A stretch of DNA of 29,025 bases from an uncultured Pseudoxanthomonas sp. (GTDB taxonomy: Bacteria > Pseudomonadota > Gammaproteobacteria > Xanthomonadales > Xanthomonadaceae), in NCBI GenBank assembly GCA_946479745.1, contig CAMLGZ010000033.1, forward strand, positions 1 through 29,025, given 5' to 3'. The position numbers and the translations under genes were made by a program. The notes below the pieces were generated by a model. That model was not told the origin of the DNA. It ran no database searches and was given only the letters and a program-made list of their open reading frames with translations. Positions within the stretch are counted from its first letter, which is position 1, and each line of letters opens with the position of its first letter. Positions 9,510 through 18,244 of this stretch are shown here, piece after piece.

Positions 9510-9703
9510 CTTTCAACAGCCGAACGGCTGGTCAACGCTCTTTCTTCGAAGCTAAAGCGAAGATCAAGAGCACCCCTCCTCAATCCTCCCCTGCGCTGCG
9601 CGCAAGGGAGGAGGCATAAGCAGAAGCAAGTGCAGAAGCAAGTGCAGAAGCAAGTGCAGAAGCAAGATCAGAATGGATGACCAGCCATTCGGCTGTTGAA
9701 AAG
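9510..9703. repeat. Long imperfect inverted repeat (about 25-bp arms, MITE-like)
   Basis: The arm at 9510-9534, which begins CTTTCAACAGCCGAACGGCT, is matched in reverse complement by 9678-9703 with one substitution and one extra base. The roughly 143-bp interior contains the TCCTCCC/GGGAGGA hairpin and the 12-bp tandem repeat. The arrangement resembles a miniature inverted-repeat element, but no flanking target duplication is evident by eye. Confidence 0.7.
9620..9667. repeat. 12-bp tandem repeat, four units
   Basis: Four head-to-tail units of GCAGAAGCAAGT occupy 9620-9667. The first three are identical and the fourth ends in A instead of T. The array sits inside the larger inverted repeat. 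Near-identical units suggest recent slippage, so copy number probably varies between strains. Confidence 0.9.
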
Positions 9704-9793
9704 CACCTCCAGCGTTCGCTGGGATGACGACTCTGGGGACTTGCTTTTATTCAGGCTTATACAAGGTTCGTCTCTACTTGAAACGAAACTGCT

Positions 9794-11308
9794 CTAGTCC
9801 GTGCGTCTGCCGCCCAAGCGCCCACCCGAAACCTTGGACAGGAGGATCCGCGCGTATTCGGCATCGGCTTCATGCAGACAACGCAAGAGCCAAAGCGCCA
9901 GCAAGTAGGCCAGTACGAAGACGATGCCGCCCACGGCGAGCGCAAGCAACGGCGGATGCAGCCAGGCTGCCGGCCAGCTGCACAATGCGGCAAGGACCGC
10001 GGCGATGGCTATCCGCGACAGGCGCGCCCAGGGCAGCGACGATCGGGTCTCGCGCAGGGCCAGTTCCAGCGTCGAACCCGTGCCCAACAGTGCGAGCACG
10101 GCCGATGAAACCACCGCTCCCTTCAAGCCGAAATAGAACGTGCCCACACCTGCGCCGGTTAGGCGCAGCACGGTGAAAAGCAGGGTGAGCTTCATCAATG
10201 CGGTCTGCCGGTCGGCGCTAACCAGATAAGCGGAGGCTCCCTGCCCCAACGTGCTTGCCACGCGTGCGACCAGCAGGATGCTCAAGGCCTGAGCAGCCGG
10301 CGCGTAGGCCGGCCCGTAGAGCAGCGCGATCAACTGGTGCGAGAACACCGCGCCAATCGCTATAAGCGGCGCGCCCAGGACGAACAACCACGCTGTCGAG
10401 CCGCTGATCAAGGATGCTGCCTCTTCCCTGCCCCGTCCGTAGGCGCTGGCCATCATCGGCAGCAGCTGCGCACTGAGTACGCCCGGCGCCAGCAAAGCCG
10501 CGCCCATGGCCAGCGCGTTGGCGACCTTGAACATGCCCGCCTGGTCGGGACCGGCAAGCAAGTTGAGGAACGGCAGCTCGATTTCGCTCGCGCCCACCGA
10601 ACCCAGGATGATGGTGAAGGCGACCACGCGCAAATGATGGGTGATGCGTGCCTCCAATTCGGCACGCAATGGTGCTCGTGCTTGCAGCGCCATGCGCTGC
10701 ATGGGGACGGTGCGCCAGCGCGATACCAGGTAGAACACCACGCCCGAAACCGCATAGATCGCAATGAACGCCGGAAGCGAAGCACGCCACGCCAGTGCGG
10801 CAGCGATCATCGCAAGATTGGCGGTTGCACTGATGCCGGCGATGAGCGCGATGGAACGGAAATCCTGTCCACCCTTGGCCAGCGCGATGTTGAACATGTA
10901 CGGCGCGCGCAACAGTACCGAGGCGACGACAAGGCCCAGGACCCACAGGTCCAGACCCGGGGCGATGCGCTGGCGGGTTGCATACAGCAACACCGAGACG
11001 CCGGCGACGACCAGCAGCAGCATCAATCTTTGCAGCCGCTGCAGTTTCCGGATCAACGCGCCGACCAGATCCGCCCGGCCCGATCCGTTCAACTCGGCCA
11101 CGAACTTGATGGCAGCGGTGGTGATGCCGGCATTGGCCACGATCACGGCTGTGGAAACGATCCAGACCAGCAGGCTGTAGATGCCCAGCTCGGCAGGACC
11201 CAGCGCGCGCGCGATCAGGATCGAGGCGATCAGGCCGAACAGGTATTCGATATAGAGGCCGGCCGACGAATAGGCGGCGTTGGAAAGAGTCTTGCCGCGC
11301 GCGCTCAT
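9794..11308 (-). CDS. Polysaccharide/lipid-linked oligosaccharide flippase-like membrane protein (Wzx/MOP superfamily)
   Basis: This 504-residue, strongly hydrophobic protein has about 12-14 predicted membrane segments. It starts with the typical Wzx-type N-terminus (TLSNAAYSSAGLYIEYLFGLIASILIARALGPAELGIYSLL), in which a first helix is followed by the ALGPAELG turn common to polysaccharide-export proteins of the MOP/MATE superfamily. Such proteins flip undecaprenyl-linked glycans or related lipids across the inner membrane. A second half with GPAYAPAAQALSILL also fits the family. No glycosyltransferase or polymerase genes accompany it here, so the cargo is unknown. It stands alone between the repeat-filled gap and tRNA-Cys. 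It could serve a surface glycan made elsewhere or, less likely, export of the NRPS product. The ATG at 11308 begins directly with the conserved N-terminal segment. Confidence 0.82.
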   Translation of the reverse strand: MSARGKTLSNAAYSSAGLYIEYLFGLIASILIARALGPAELGIYSLLVWIVSTAVIVANAGITTAAIKFVAELNGSGRADLVGALIRKLQRLQRLMLLLVVAGVSVLLYATRQRIAPGLDLWVLGLVVASVLLRAPYMFNIALAKGGQDFRSIALIAGISATANLAMIAAALAWRASLPAFIAIYAVSGVVFYLVSRWRTVPMQRMALQARAPLRAELEARITHHLRVVAFTIILGSVGASEIELPFLNLLAGPDQAGMFKVANALAMGAALLAPGVLSAQLLPMMASAYGRGREEAASLISGSTAWLFVLGAPLIAIGAVFSHQLIALLYGPAYAPAAQALSILLVARVASTLGQGASAYLVSADRQTALMKLTLLFTVLRLTGAGVGTFYFGLKGAVVSSAVLALLGTGSTLELALRETRSSLPWARLSRIAIAAVLAALCSWPAAWLHPPLLALAVGGIVFVLAYLLALWLLRCLHEADAEYARILLSKVSGGRLGGRRTD

Positions 11309-11604
11309 GGCGTCAGCGACCCGGGCCGATGGCAGGCAGGCGAATCTTGCGATGCCCTTGCATCTTCGTACTGCAGCCCATGCGACCCCCGTCAGGATAT
11401 GGGCAGTCTAGCGCGGCTGCCACCTGCAAGCGGCCAGGCCCGAAGCCCGAAGGCTTCCATGTCGGATCGTGCATCACGATCACGTTTTGCGATTCAGCGC
11501 TTTGTTTGAGTTTTACCAGCCCAATGTCGGCGCAACCCCGGGTCTTCTTGAACACCGGTTGCGGACACGGCTTCGCGGCCCTATGGGCCGCGAATTATTG
11601 AAAA
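11309..11604. other. Intergenic gap between flippase gene and tRNA-Cys
   Basis: About 296 bp without a supported gene. An 80-codon open frame on the minus strand (11313-11555) has no recognisable family, motif or hydrophobic pattern, and I do not count it as a gene. The promoter of the flippase gene must lie here, but I see no clear -35/-10 pair. The only clear structure is a strong hairpin next to tRNA-Cys, listed separately. Confidence 0.6.
11572..11594 (-). terminator. Strong hairpin downstream of tRNA-Cys, possible terminator
   Basis: A 10-bp stem (TTCGCGGCCC pairing with GGGCCGCGAA) and a 3-nt loop begin 10 bp beyond the 3' end of tRNA-Cys. It is well placed to end the tRNA transcript. 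The following bases on the minus strand are not U-rich, so it may act in 3' processing or protection rather than as a classical intrinsic terminator. Confidence 0.5.
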
Positions 11605-11678
11605 TGGAGGCCTGGGTCGGAATTGAACCGGCGTACGCGGCTTTGCAGGCCGCTGCATAACCACTCTGCCACCAGGCC
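11605..11678 (-). tRNA. tRNA-Cys (anticodon GCA)
   Basis: A 74-nt cloverleaf with encoded CCA. The acceptor stem is GGCCTGG/CCAGGCC with discriminator U. The anticodon stem GCGGC/GCCGC closes the loop CTGCAAA, giving anticodon GCA. The T arm reads GCCGG-TTCAATT-CCGAC, so the second T-stem pair is a C-A mismatch; otherwise the stems pair well. It lies downstream of tRNA-Gly on the same strand, separated from it by a strong terminator hairpin. Confidence 0.95.
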
Positions 11679-11730
11679 GGTGACTGTCACGCCGAGACTG
11701 GCGCAATCGCAGGGCCTTTTCAAGCGCCCT

Positions 11731-11758
11731 ACAAAACAAAACCCCGCGAACGGGGTTT
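11731..11758 (-). terminator. Intrinsic terminator after tRNA-Gly
   Basis: On the minus strand, AAACCCCG pairs with CGGGGTTT around a TTCG loop and is followed by TGTTTTGT. An 8-bp GC-rich stem with a U-rich tail is a classical rho-independent terminator. It lies 11 bp past the 3' end of tRNA-Gly and would end the long uvrC-pgsA-tRNA-Gly transcript, leaving tRNA-Cys to its own promoter or to readthrough. Confidence 0.85.
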
Positions 11759-11769
11759 CGTCGTGAAAC

Positions 11770-12482
<713 letters not shown>

Positions 12483-12483
<1 letters not shown>

Positions 12484-14354
12484 TACGAGCCTTGGTCGCT
12501 TCCTGTAGCTGGAGGCGCCGCCGAGGGCGCCAGCCCATGCAGGTTAGCGTAGATTCGCTCGGCCAGTGCGTCGTTGATGCCTTCCACGCGGGCGATCTCG
12601 TCGATGCCTGCGGCCTTCAGCCCGACCAGTCCGCCGAAATGCTTGAGCAGGCTGGCGCGGCGGCGCGGACCGATACCGGCGATATCCTCCAGCTTGCTGG
12701 TCGTGCGCGCCTTCTGCCGCTTGCCGCGATGGCCGGTGATGGCGAAGCGGTGCGCCTCGTCGCGTACTTGCTGAACCAGTTGCAACGCAGGCGAGGCGGC
12801 ACCCGGATTCACTTCGCGGCCGTCGGCCAGGATCAGGGTCTCATGACCGGCCCGGCGCTCCACGCCCTTGGCCACGCCCACCAGCACCACGCTGTCCACG
12901 CCCAGTTCGGCCAGCGCGGCGCGCGCCTGGGTCAGCTGCCCGGCGCCGCCATCGATCAGCAGCACTTCCGGCAGTACCCCGCCCTCCTCCACCGCGCGGC
13001 GGAAGCGACGCTCTATCGCCTGGCGCATGGCAGCGTAGTCGTCGCCTGGCTCGATGCCGGCGATGTTGTAGCGGCGGTACTGCGAACGCACCGGCCCGTT
13101 GGCGTCGAATACCACGCAGGAGGCCACCGTGGCCTCGCCCATGGTATGGCTGATGTCGAAGCATTCGATGCGCTTGGCCGGCTCCGACAGCCCCAGCAGA
13201 TCGCGCAGGGCTTCGCTGCGCACCTGCTGGGCGTTGCGGCTGGAAAGTTCGCTGGCCAGGGTGATCTCGGCGTTGCGGACCGCCAGCTGCAGGTAGCCGG
13301 CGCGTTCGCCGCGCACATTCCATTTCAATTGCACCTTGCGCTCGGCGGCGGCCGACAGCGCGGTTTCGATCAGCGCGGCATCGGGGATTTCGCGGTCCAG
13401 CACGATCTCGCCCGGCGGGGTCTGTTCCGCGTAGTACTGGGAAACGAATGCGGCCAGAACTTCGGCCGCGCTGTCCTCGCCGTTGGTCTTCGGGAAAAAG
13501 GACCGGGTGCCCAGGTTGCGGCCGTCGCGGAACGCCAATAACAACACGCACGCGCCGGTGCCTTGCATGGCGCAGGCCAACACGTCCAGATCGGCCGCAC
13601 GACCGTCCACGTACTGGCGTGATTGCATGCTGCGCAGCGAGCCGACCAGATCGCGCAGCCGCGCGGCCTGCTCGAACTCCAGGCGCGCGCTGGCCGCTTC
13701 CATCGCATTGCTCAATTCGCTGGTGAGCTCGTCGCTGCGCCCGTCCAGGAACAGCGACGCGCGGCGCACCGCTTCCGAATAATCCAGCGCATCCACCAGG
13801 CCAACGCAAGGCGCGCTGCAACGGCCGATCTGGTGTTGCAGGCAGGGACGGGTACGGTTGCGGAACACGCTGTCCTCGCAGTTGCGGATCTTGAACAGCT
13901 TCTGCATCAGGTTGAGGGTGTCGCGCACCGCACCGACGCCGGGGTAAGGACCGAAATAACGCCCAGGCACCGCCCGCGGCCCGCGATGCATGGCGATGCG
14001 CGGCCATTGCTCGGTAGTGAGCAGCACGTAGGGATAGCTCTTGTCGTCGCGCAGGGACACGTTGTAACGCGGCGCAAGCGATTTGATCAGCTGGTTCTCC
14101 AGCAGCAGCGCCTCGCCCTCGGTACGGGTGACGGTGACGTCCATGCGCGCCACCTGCGCCAACATGGCGTGCGTGCGCGGGCTCTTGGGGGTATTGCTGA
14201 AATAGCTGGACACGCGCTTGCGCAGCGCACCGGCCTTGCCCACGTAAAGCAGGCTGTCGTCGGCGGCATACATGCGGTACACGCCGGGCGCCGTGCTCAG
14301 CGCGGCCGCGAATTCCTTGCCATTGAAGTTGCCAGCCACGCCAGGAACCGTCAC
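12483..14354 (-). CDS. uvrC: Excinuclease ABC subunit C
   Basis: UvrC makes both incisions of nucleotide excision repair after being loaded by UvrA/UvrB. The predicted 623 residues are close to the usual 600-620. The N-terminal GIY-YIG nuclease domain has GVY at 24-26 and YVGK at 37-40. A UVR helix hairpin (EFEQAARLRDLV) lies near residue 200 and mediates UvrB contact. The RNase H-like 5' nuclease domain includes CFDISH and LLIDGG. The C-terminus has tandem helix-hairpin-helix motifs (IAGIGPRRRASLLKHFGG). I place the start at the GTG at 14354, whose GTGA overlaps the stop of the upstream NHL gene; a GTG at 14339 is an alternative. A still longer reading would run far into the NHL gene and was dismissed. 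Its stop overlaps the pgsA start. Confidence 0.95.
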
Positions 14355-15772
14355 TCGTCGATCGCAACCCGACCCAGGTCGCCACTGGAGAGGTCGTAGC
14401 GCAACACGGCGTGGGCATCGGTCTCCGAGATCCACAGCGCACCGGCGGCAATGGAAAGTCCGGCCACGCCGTGCAGACGCCGCGACAAAGGCACGGTCGC
14501 CACTTCGCCGCCGCCCAGACGCAGGGTACGCAAGGTGCCGTTGCCGGTGTCGGCGATCCACAGCAGAGGAGAATCAGGACTAAGGGCGATCGCCTGCGGG
14601 TTCTGCAGCCGAGCGTGTTCGCGCGGACCATCGGTGTCGCCGAATTCCCAGGAACTCTGGCCCACCAGGGTCTGCACGACATCGTTGCGCAACTGCAGAG
14701 CGCGCACCGACGAACCCAGCGCATCGCAGACATAAAGCATCTGCTGCACGGCAGCCAGCGCCACCGGTTGCGCGAAGGCCGCCATGGGTCCGCTGCCATC
14801 GCGCACTTCCAGCTGGCCCGAACCGGCGCGGCAGGTCAATTCGCCGCGACCCAGGCCGTAGGTCCAGATCCGGTTGTCGCCGGCCAACGCCAGGTGCACT
14901 TCGCTGTCGGTGGCGAATACCGCCTGGGGCTGATTGAGGGCGATGTCGCGGGCATTGGCCACGATGCCTTCCACCGGCTCGCCCGCGCGTCCGTTGCCGC
15001 AAAGGGTGTCCACGCGTCCGCTGCGCAGCATGATCCGGCGCAGGGCGTGGTTGCCGGTATCGGCCACATACAGCACGTCGCGCACCAGCGACAATCCTTG
15101 CGGGCGCCGGAACGCGGACTGCTCCAGATCGCCGTCGACGAAATCGGCGGTTCCCATACCGAATTGGCGCAGCACGCGCCCGTTGTGGCTGCATTCCAGA
15201 ATGCGGTGGTGGCCGCTGTCGGTCACATACAGACGATCGGCAGTGGCCGCGATGCCGCTGGGGAAACGCAAGGGCAGGCGCGGCTCGGCGGCGGTCTCGC
15301 TGGTCGCGCGGGCATCGTCGTCGGTGGGCATGGGCAACGCATCGCACAATGCCGCCAGCGGCCGTTCCAGCTCGGCCATCGACTCCAGCCCGACTATCCG
15401 CTCGCGGATCTGGCCGTTGGCGTCGATCAACAGCACCGTGGGCCAGGCCTCCACCTCGAAGCGCTGCCAGGCATGCCAGTCGCCGTCGTGCAGGATGGGG
15501 AACGACACGCCTTGCCGGCGCAGCTGCTTCAGCACGTATTGGGGATCGCGTTCGCAATCGAAACGCGGCACATGCACCGCCAGCGGCTGCAGGCGGCCCT
15601 GGTAACGGGTCTGCAGCTGGGCGACATCGCGCAGGCGCTGCCAGGACCATGCAGACCCGGCGTTGACGAAGACCAGCGCCACCACGCGCCCCCGCTGCTC
15701 ATGCAGCGAGCTCGGCGGCGCATTGAGCCATTGCAGGCTCCGGGGAAGTTCGAGGGTCGGTGCGATGCTCAT
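14351..15772 (-). CDS. Thioredoxin-fold/NHL-repeat protein (NHLRC2-like)
   Basis: The 473-residue product combines a thioredoxin-like domain (about 28-155) with an NHL beta-propeller (about 170-470; repeats such as YVTDSGHHRI, YVADTGNHALRR and WIADTGNGTLR). This order matches NHLRC2-type proteins. In the Trx domain the place of the catalytic CXXC reads NAGSAWSWQ, so both cysteines are missing, while the EAWPTVLLID segment that holds the usual cis-proline is kept. A structural or binding role is therefore more likely than a redox one. No signal peptide is visible, so it is probably cytoplasmic. The ATG at 15772 overlaps the phosphatase stop (ATGA), and its own TGA overlaps the uvrC start (GTGA). 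The molecular function is unknown. Confidence 0.85.
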   Translation of the reverse strand: MSIAPTLELPRSLQWLNAPPSSLHEQRGRVVALVFVNAGSAWSWQRLRDVAQLQTRYQGRLQPLAVHVPRFDCERDPQYVLKQLRRQGVSFPILHDGDWHAWQRFEVEAWPTVLLIDANGQIRERIVGLESMAELERPLAALCDALPMPTDDDARATSETAAEPRLPLRFPSGIAATADRLYVTDSGHHRILECSHNGRVLRQFGMGTADFVDGDLEQSAFRRPQGLSLVRDVLYVADTGNHALRRIMLRSGRVDTLCGNGRAGEPVEGIVANARDIALNQPQAVFATDSEVHLALAGDNRIWTYGLGRGELTCRAGSGQLEVRDGSGPMAAFAQPVALAAVQQMLYVCDALGSSVRALQLRNDVVQTLVGQSSWEFGDTDGPREHARLQNPQAIALSPDSPLLWIADTGNGTLRTLRLGGGEVATVPLSRRLHGVAGLSIAAGALWISETDAHAVLRYDLSSGDLGRVAIDE

Positions 15773-16260
15773 CGGTATCCGATTATGCCGGAGTCCCACT
15801 CTGCGCACAGGCGGGCCACGACCGCCCGTGCGGCCGAATCGACCAGTTGCCAAGCGTGCTCGAATTCGGCCGGTCCACCGGTATACGGATCAGGAACGGC
15901 GCATCCCCGGTGAACCTGCGCCCACTCTGTCAGCAGGACCACTTTGTCCCGCCGGGAAGGCGGGGCCTCACGCAGCACGTCGCGCACGTTCTGGCTGTCG
16001 GCGCACAGCAGCCAGTCGAACTCGGCGTAGTCGCGCTGGTGCAAGCGGCGGGCCCGCAACAGGGAGATATCCACCCCATGCCCGCGCGCGCAGGCGATGG
16101 CGCGCGGATCGGGCGGTTGGCCGACATGCCAGTCGCCGGTGCCGGCCGAATCGACCTGCACCCGGCCCGCCAGCGGCGAAGCAGCGATGCGTGCGCGCAA
16201 AGCGCCTTCAGCCAATGGCGACCGGCAGATGTTGCCCAGGCAGACGACCAGCAGTTTCAA
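15769..16260 (-). CDS. Low-molecular-weight protein-tyrosine phosphatase
   Basis: The 163-residue product has the LMW-PTP signature close to its N-terminus: C7-L-G-N-I-C-R13-S (CX5R phosphate loop), with the catalytic acid at D124 in DPYTG. It should dephosphorylate phosphotyrosine by a cysteinyl-phosphate intermediate. In Gram-negative bacteria such enzymes often oppose the tyrosine kinases that control exopolysaccharide export, but no kinase is seen nearby. The likely start is the TTG at 16260, which overlaps the kdsB stop as TTGA and puts the catalytic Cys at position 7, the usual distance. An open frame upstream of it only antisenses or re-reads kdsB. Rare TTG use may keep levels low relative to kdsB. 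Confidence 0.93.
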   Translation of the reverse strand: MKLLVVCLGNICRSPLAEGALRARIAASPLAGRVQVDSAGTGDWHVGQPPDPRAIACARGHGVDISLLRARRLHQRDYAEFDWLLCADSQNVRDVLREAPPSRRDKVVLLTEWAQVHRGCAVPDPYTGGPAEFEHAWQLVDSAARAVVARLCAEWDSGIIGYR

Positions 16261-17042
16261 CGTCCACCATCGGCCAGATAGGCTTCCGCGCGGGCCAGGT
16301 CTTCGGGCGTGTCCACGCCCGGCGGAAATCGTTCGGGGGTCAACGCGACCGCTATGCGGAAACCCGCTTCCAGCACGCGCAGCTGTTCCAGCGATTCGAT
16401 CAGTTCCAGCCTCCCCGCCGGCATTTTCGAGAACTGGCGCAGGAACCCAGCGGAGTAGGCGTAGATACCGATATGCCGCAGCCATTCACCCGGCGGCAGC
16501 GCATCGCAGCTGTTTGCGAAGGCATCGCGATGCCAAGGAATCGGCGCACGGCTGAAATACAGCGCATCGCCCCACCCCGCCTCGTCACCGGTGCGCACCA
16601 GCTTCACCGCATTGGGATCGAACAGAGTGGCGGCTTCGGTCACCGGTGTCGCCAGGGTGGCCATCTGTGCGCCGCTGGCGGCCAGGGTTTCGGCTACGGC
16701 GCGGATTCCCTGCGCAGGCGCGAACGGCTCATCGCCCTGCAGGTTCACCACCAAGATATCGTCGGCCCAGCCCTCAATGTCGGCGCATTCGGCCAGACGG
16801 TCGCTGCCCGACGCGTGCGCGGCGGAAGTCATGGCCACGCGCACGCCGCTGTCGCGCAGAGCATCGGCGATGCGCTGGTCGTCGGCTGCAACCCACACTT
16901 CGCGCGCGCCGGCCGCCAGTGCACGGCGTGCGACGTGCACGACCAGGGGTTCGCCGCCCAGCAGGCGCAATGGTTTTCCCGGCAGGCGCGAGGCCGCGTA
17001 GCGGGCGGGAATGGCGACGACGAAATCCAGTGGTGCATTCAT
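16257..17042 (-). CDS. kdsB: 3-deoxy-manno-octulosonate cytidylyltransferase (CMP-KDO synthetase)
   Basis: KdsB activates KDO with CTP to CMP-KDO in the cytoplasm, supplying the inner core sugar that follows lipid A assembly. The 261 residues match the family length. The N-terminal nucleotide-binding signature is [15 protein letters not shown] (11-25); LQGDEP (101-106) supplies the Mg-binding Asp, and the family ending [14 protein letters not shown] is present. The start at ATG 17042 fits homologous N-termini. The open frame continues upstream to 17159, but that part is a translation of an inverted repeat and is not protein. It follows lpxK in the same direction after a 179-bp gap filled by the repeat, so it may need its own promoter. 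Confidence 0.96.
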   Translation of the reverse strand: MNAPLDFVVAIPARYAASRLPGKPLRLLGGEPLVVHVARRALAAGAREVWVAADDQRIADALRDSGVRVAMTSAAHASGSDRLAECADIEGWADDILVVNLQGDEPFAPAQGIRAVAETLAASGAQMATLATPVTEAATLFDPNAVKLVRTGDEAGWGDALYFSRAPIPWHRDAFANSCDALPPGEWLRHIGIYAYSAGFLRQFSKMPAGRLELIESLEQLRVLEAGFRIAVALTPERFPPGVDTPEDLARAEAYLADGGR

Positions 17043-17088
17043 GTCGGGAGCCGTGCGTTCGATGTCGGGAAAGATCGTCTTCTTTTTT

Positions 17089-17207
17089 CGCTCGTCATTC
17101 CAGCGAACGCTGGGATCCATCTTGATTTTGACTTCGCTTTTCGCCGTACATGGAAACAAGCAAAAGCAAAGTCAAAATGGATCCCAGCTTTCGCTGGGAT
17201 GACGAGC
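17089..17207. repeat. Inverted repeat element between lpxK and kdsB
   Basis: Arms of about 45-50 bp (17089-17140 and 17162-17207) are reverse complements with a few changes. Each arm also carries its own small palindrome (CCAGCGAACGCTGG in the left arm), and the outer ends read GCTCGTCAT. Transcribed from the lpxK side it would form a long hairpin in the message. A half copy occurs at 9711-9730, which shows that it is a dispersed family. Confidence 0.9.
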
Positions 17208-17221
17208 CGTGGATACGAATT

Positions 17222-18244
17222 CTACTTCTGAACGGATCTGGCTTCGTTCGACTGCGTGACTAGCTTCTCCGGCAACTTGTCCAGTAAAGCCACCCAGAAC
17301 GCTTCCGGCAGCTCCGCGGTCACCGGTACGCTGTAATGCCATTCATTGGCGAAACCGGCGCATTTGACCGCATCCTTTTCCGTCATCAGCACCGGCAGCT
17401 CGCTGCCGAAATCGAAATCGCCGGCGACGTAATGATGGTGGTCTGCGAACGCATGCGGCACCACGCCGATGCCAAGACCGCGCAACATCTCGAAGAAACG
17501 CTTCGGATTGCCGATTCCGGCAACCGCATGCACGCGATGGCCGCCGAACGAGGTAAGCGGCAGGCTGCGGCCGCCCTGCAACGGCACCGCACTGTCGGCG
17601 CGAAGCTGCATGGACCACTCGCCGAAGCTGGCGTCGCCGCCGTTGACCACACGGAAATCGCATTCGGCGCTCCGCTGCGCCGGTTCGCGCAAGGGGCCGG
17701 CGGGAAGCAGGTGGTTGTTGCCGTAGCGGCGGCGGCCGTCAATCACTTCTATCTCCACATCGCGGCGCAGGCGGTAGTGCTGCAGACCGTCATCGCAGAC
17801 GACCACATCGCATCCGGCGGCGACCAGCGCACGCGCGGCGGCAGCGCGGTCGCGGTCCACGCGCACCTTGGCGCCCGTGCGCCGTGCGATCAACACCGGT
17901 TCATCGCCGCCCTCGGACGGTACGGTGGCGCCTTCCACCCATGCAGCGTCGGCTTCGTTGCGTCTTCCGTATCCGCGGCTGGCCACGCCCGGTGTCCACC
18001 CTTCTTTCTGCAATCGCTGTACCAGCGCGATGGTCAGCGGCGTTTTGCCCGTACCGCCAACGGAAAGATTGCCTACCACCACCACCGGCACGGAGACCCG
18101 GTAACTGCGCAGAATGCCGGTACGGAACAGCTTGCTACGCAAAGCAACCACCCACCCGTACAGCCCGGCCAGCAGGCGTGCGGACAAAGGAGGCGTCGCG
18201 TCGCCGTACCAGTAAGCGGGGGTTTTGTCCTGCGACTTGCTCAC
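17222..18244 (-). CDS. lpxK: Tetraacyldisaccharide 4'-kinase
   Basis: LpxK phosphorylates the 4' position of the lipid A disaccharide at the inner membrane, giving lipid IVA. The 340-residue product has an N-terminal membrane-associated helix (about 24-40) and a P-loop at 58-69 ([12 protein letters not shown]). It also has the family segments [25 protein letters not shown] and MTEKDAVKC. The start is GTG 18244, overlapping the msbA stop as GTGA. The msbA-lpxK pairing is the usual one in gammaproteobacteria and puts synthesis and flipping of lipid A in one transcript. Downstream, a dispersed inverted repeat separates it from kdsB. Confidence 0.96.
   Translation of the reverse strand: MSKSQDKTPAYWYGDATPPLSARLLAGLYGWVVALRSKLFRTGILRSYRVSVPVVVVGNLSVGGTGKTPLTIALVQRLQKEGWTPGVASRGYGRRNEADAAWVEGATVPSEGGDEPVLIARRTGAKVRVDRDRAAAARALVAAGCDVVVCDDGLQHYRLRRDVEIEVIDGRRRYGNNHLLPAGPLREPAQRSAECDFRVVNGGDASFGEWSMQLRADSAVPLQGGRSLPLTSFGGHRVHAVAGIGNPKRFFEMLRGLGIGVVPHAFADHHHYVAGDFDFGSELPVLMTEKDAVKCAGFANEWHYSVPVTAELPEAFWVALLDKLPEKLVTQSNEARSVQK

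Larger units (their letters stand above)
9230..9793. repeat. Gene-free gap with nested hairpins and repeats
   Basis: No credible gene lies in these 564 bp. In order it holds: a hairpin with 7-bp arms GTGCGCC/GGCGCAC (9357-9379); a hairpin CCCGGCG/CGCCGGG (9416-9436); an A/T-rich palindrome ACTTTCTTTG/CAAAGAAAGT (9467-9492); a small hairpin TCCTCCC/GGGAGGA (9584-9612); a 12-bp tandem repeat; and a long inverted repeat, the last two listed separately. At 9711-9730 is a half copy of the palindrome CAGCGTTCGCTGGGATGACG, which recurs at 17089-17207. Blocks of this type recur between genes of Xanthomonadaceae, as far as I recall. They may be mobilised non-autonomously, but no transposase is present. 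Confidence 0.75.

Noticed and set aside
9620..9667. CRISPR array
   Set aside because: The units are contiguous without spacers, and no cas genes are present.
10337..11509. 390-codon plus-strand frame opposite the flippase
   Set aside because: Low-complexity shadow of the flippase gene, rich in Gln, Arg and His, with no hydrophobic or family pattern.
11313..11555. 80-codon minus-strand frame as a small gene
   Set aside because: No family, motif or plausible ribosome site; kept only as a note on the gap.
14411..15913. 500-codon plus-strand frame opposite the NHL gene
   Set aside because: Shadow of a gene with clear domains and overlap-coupled neighbours; composition typical of antisense reading.
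17043..17159. 39 extra N-terminal residues of KdsB
   Set aside because: They translate an inverted repeat; homologs start at the ATG at 17042.
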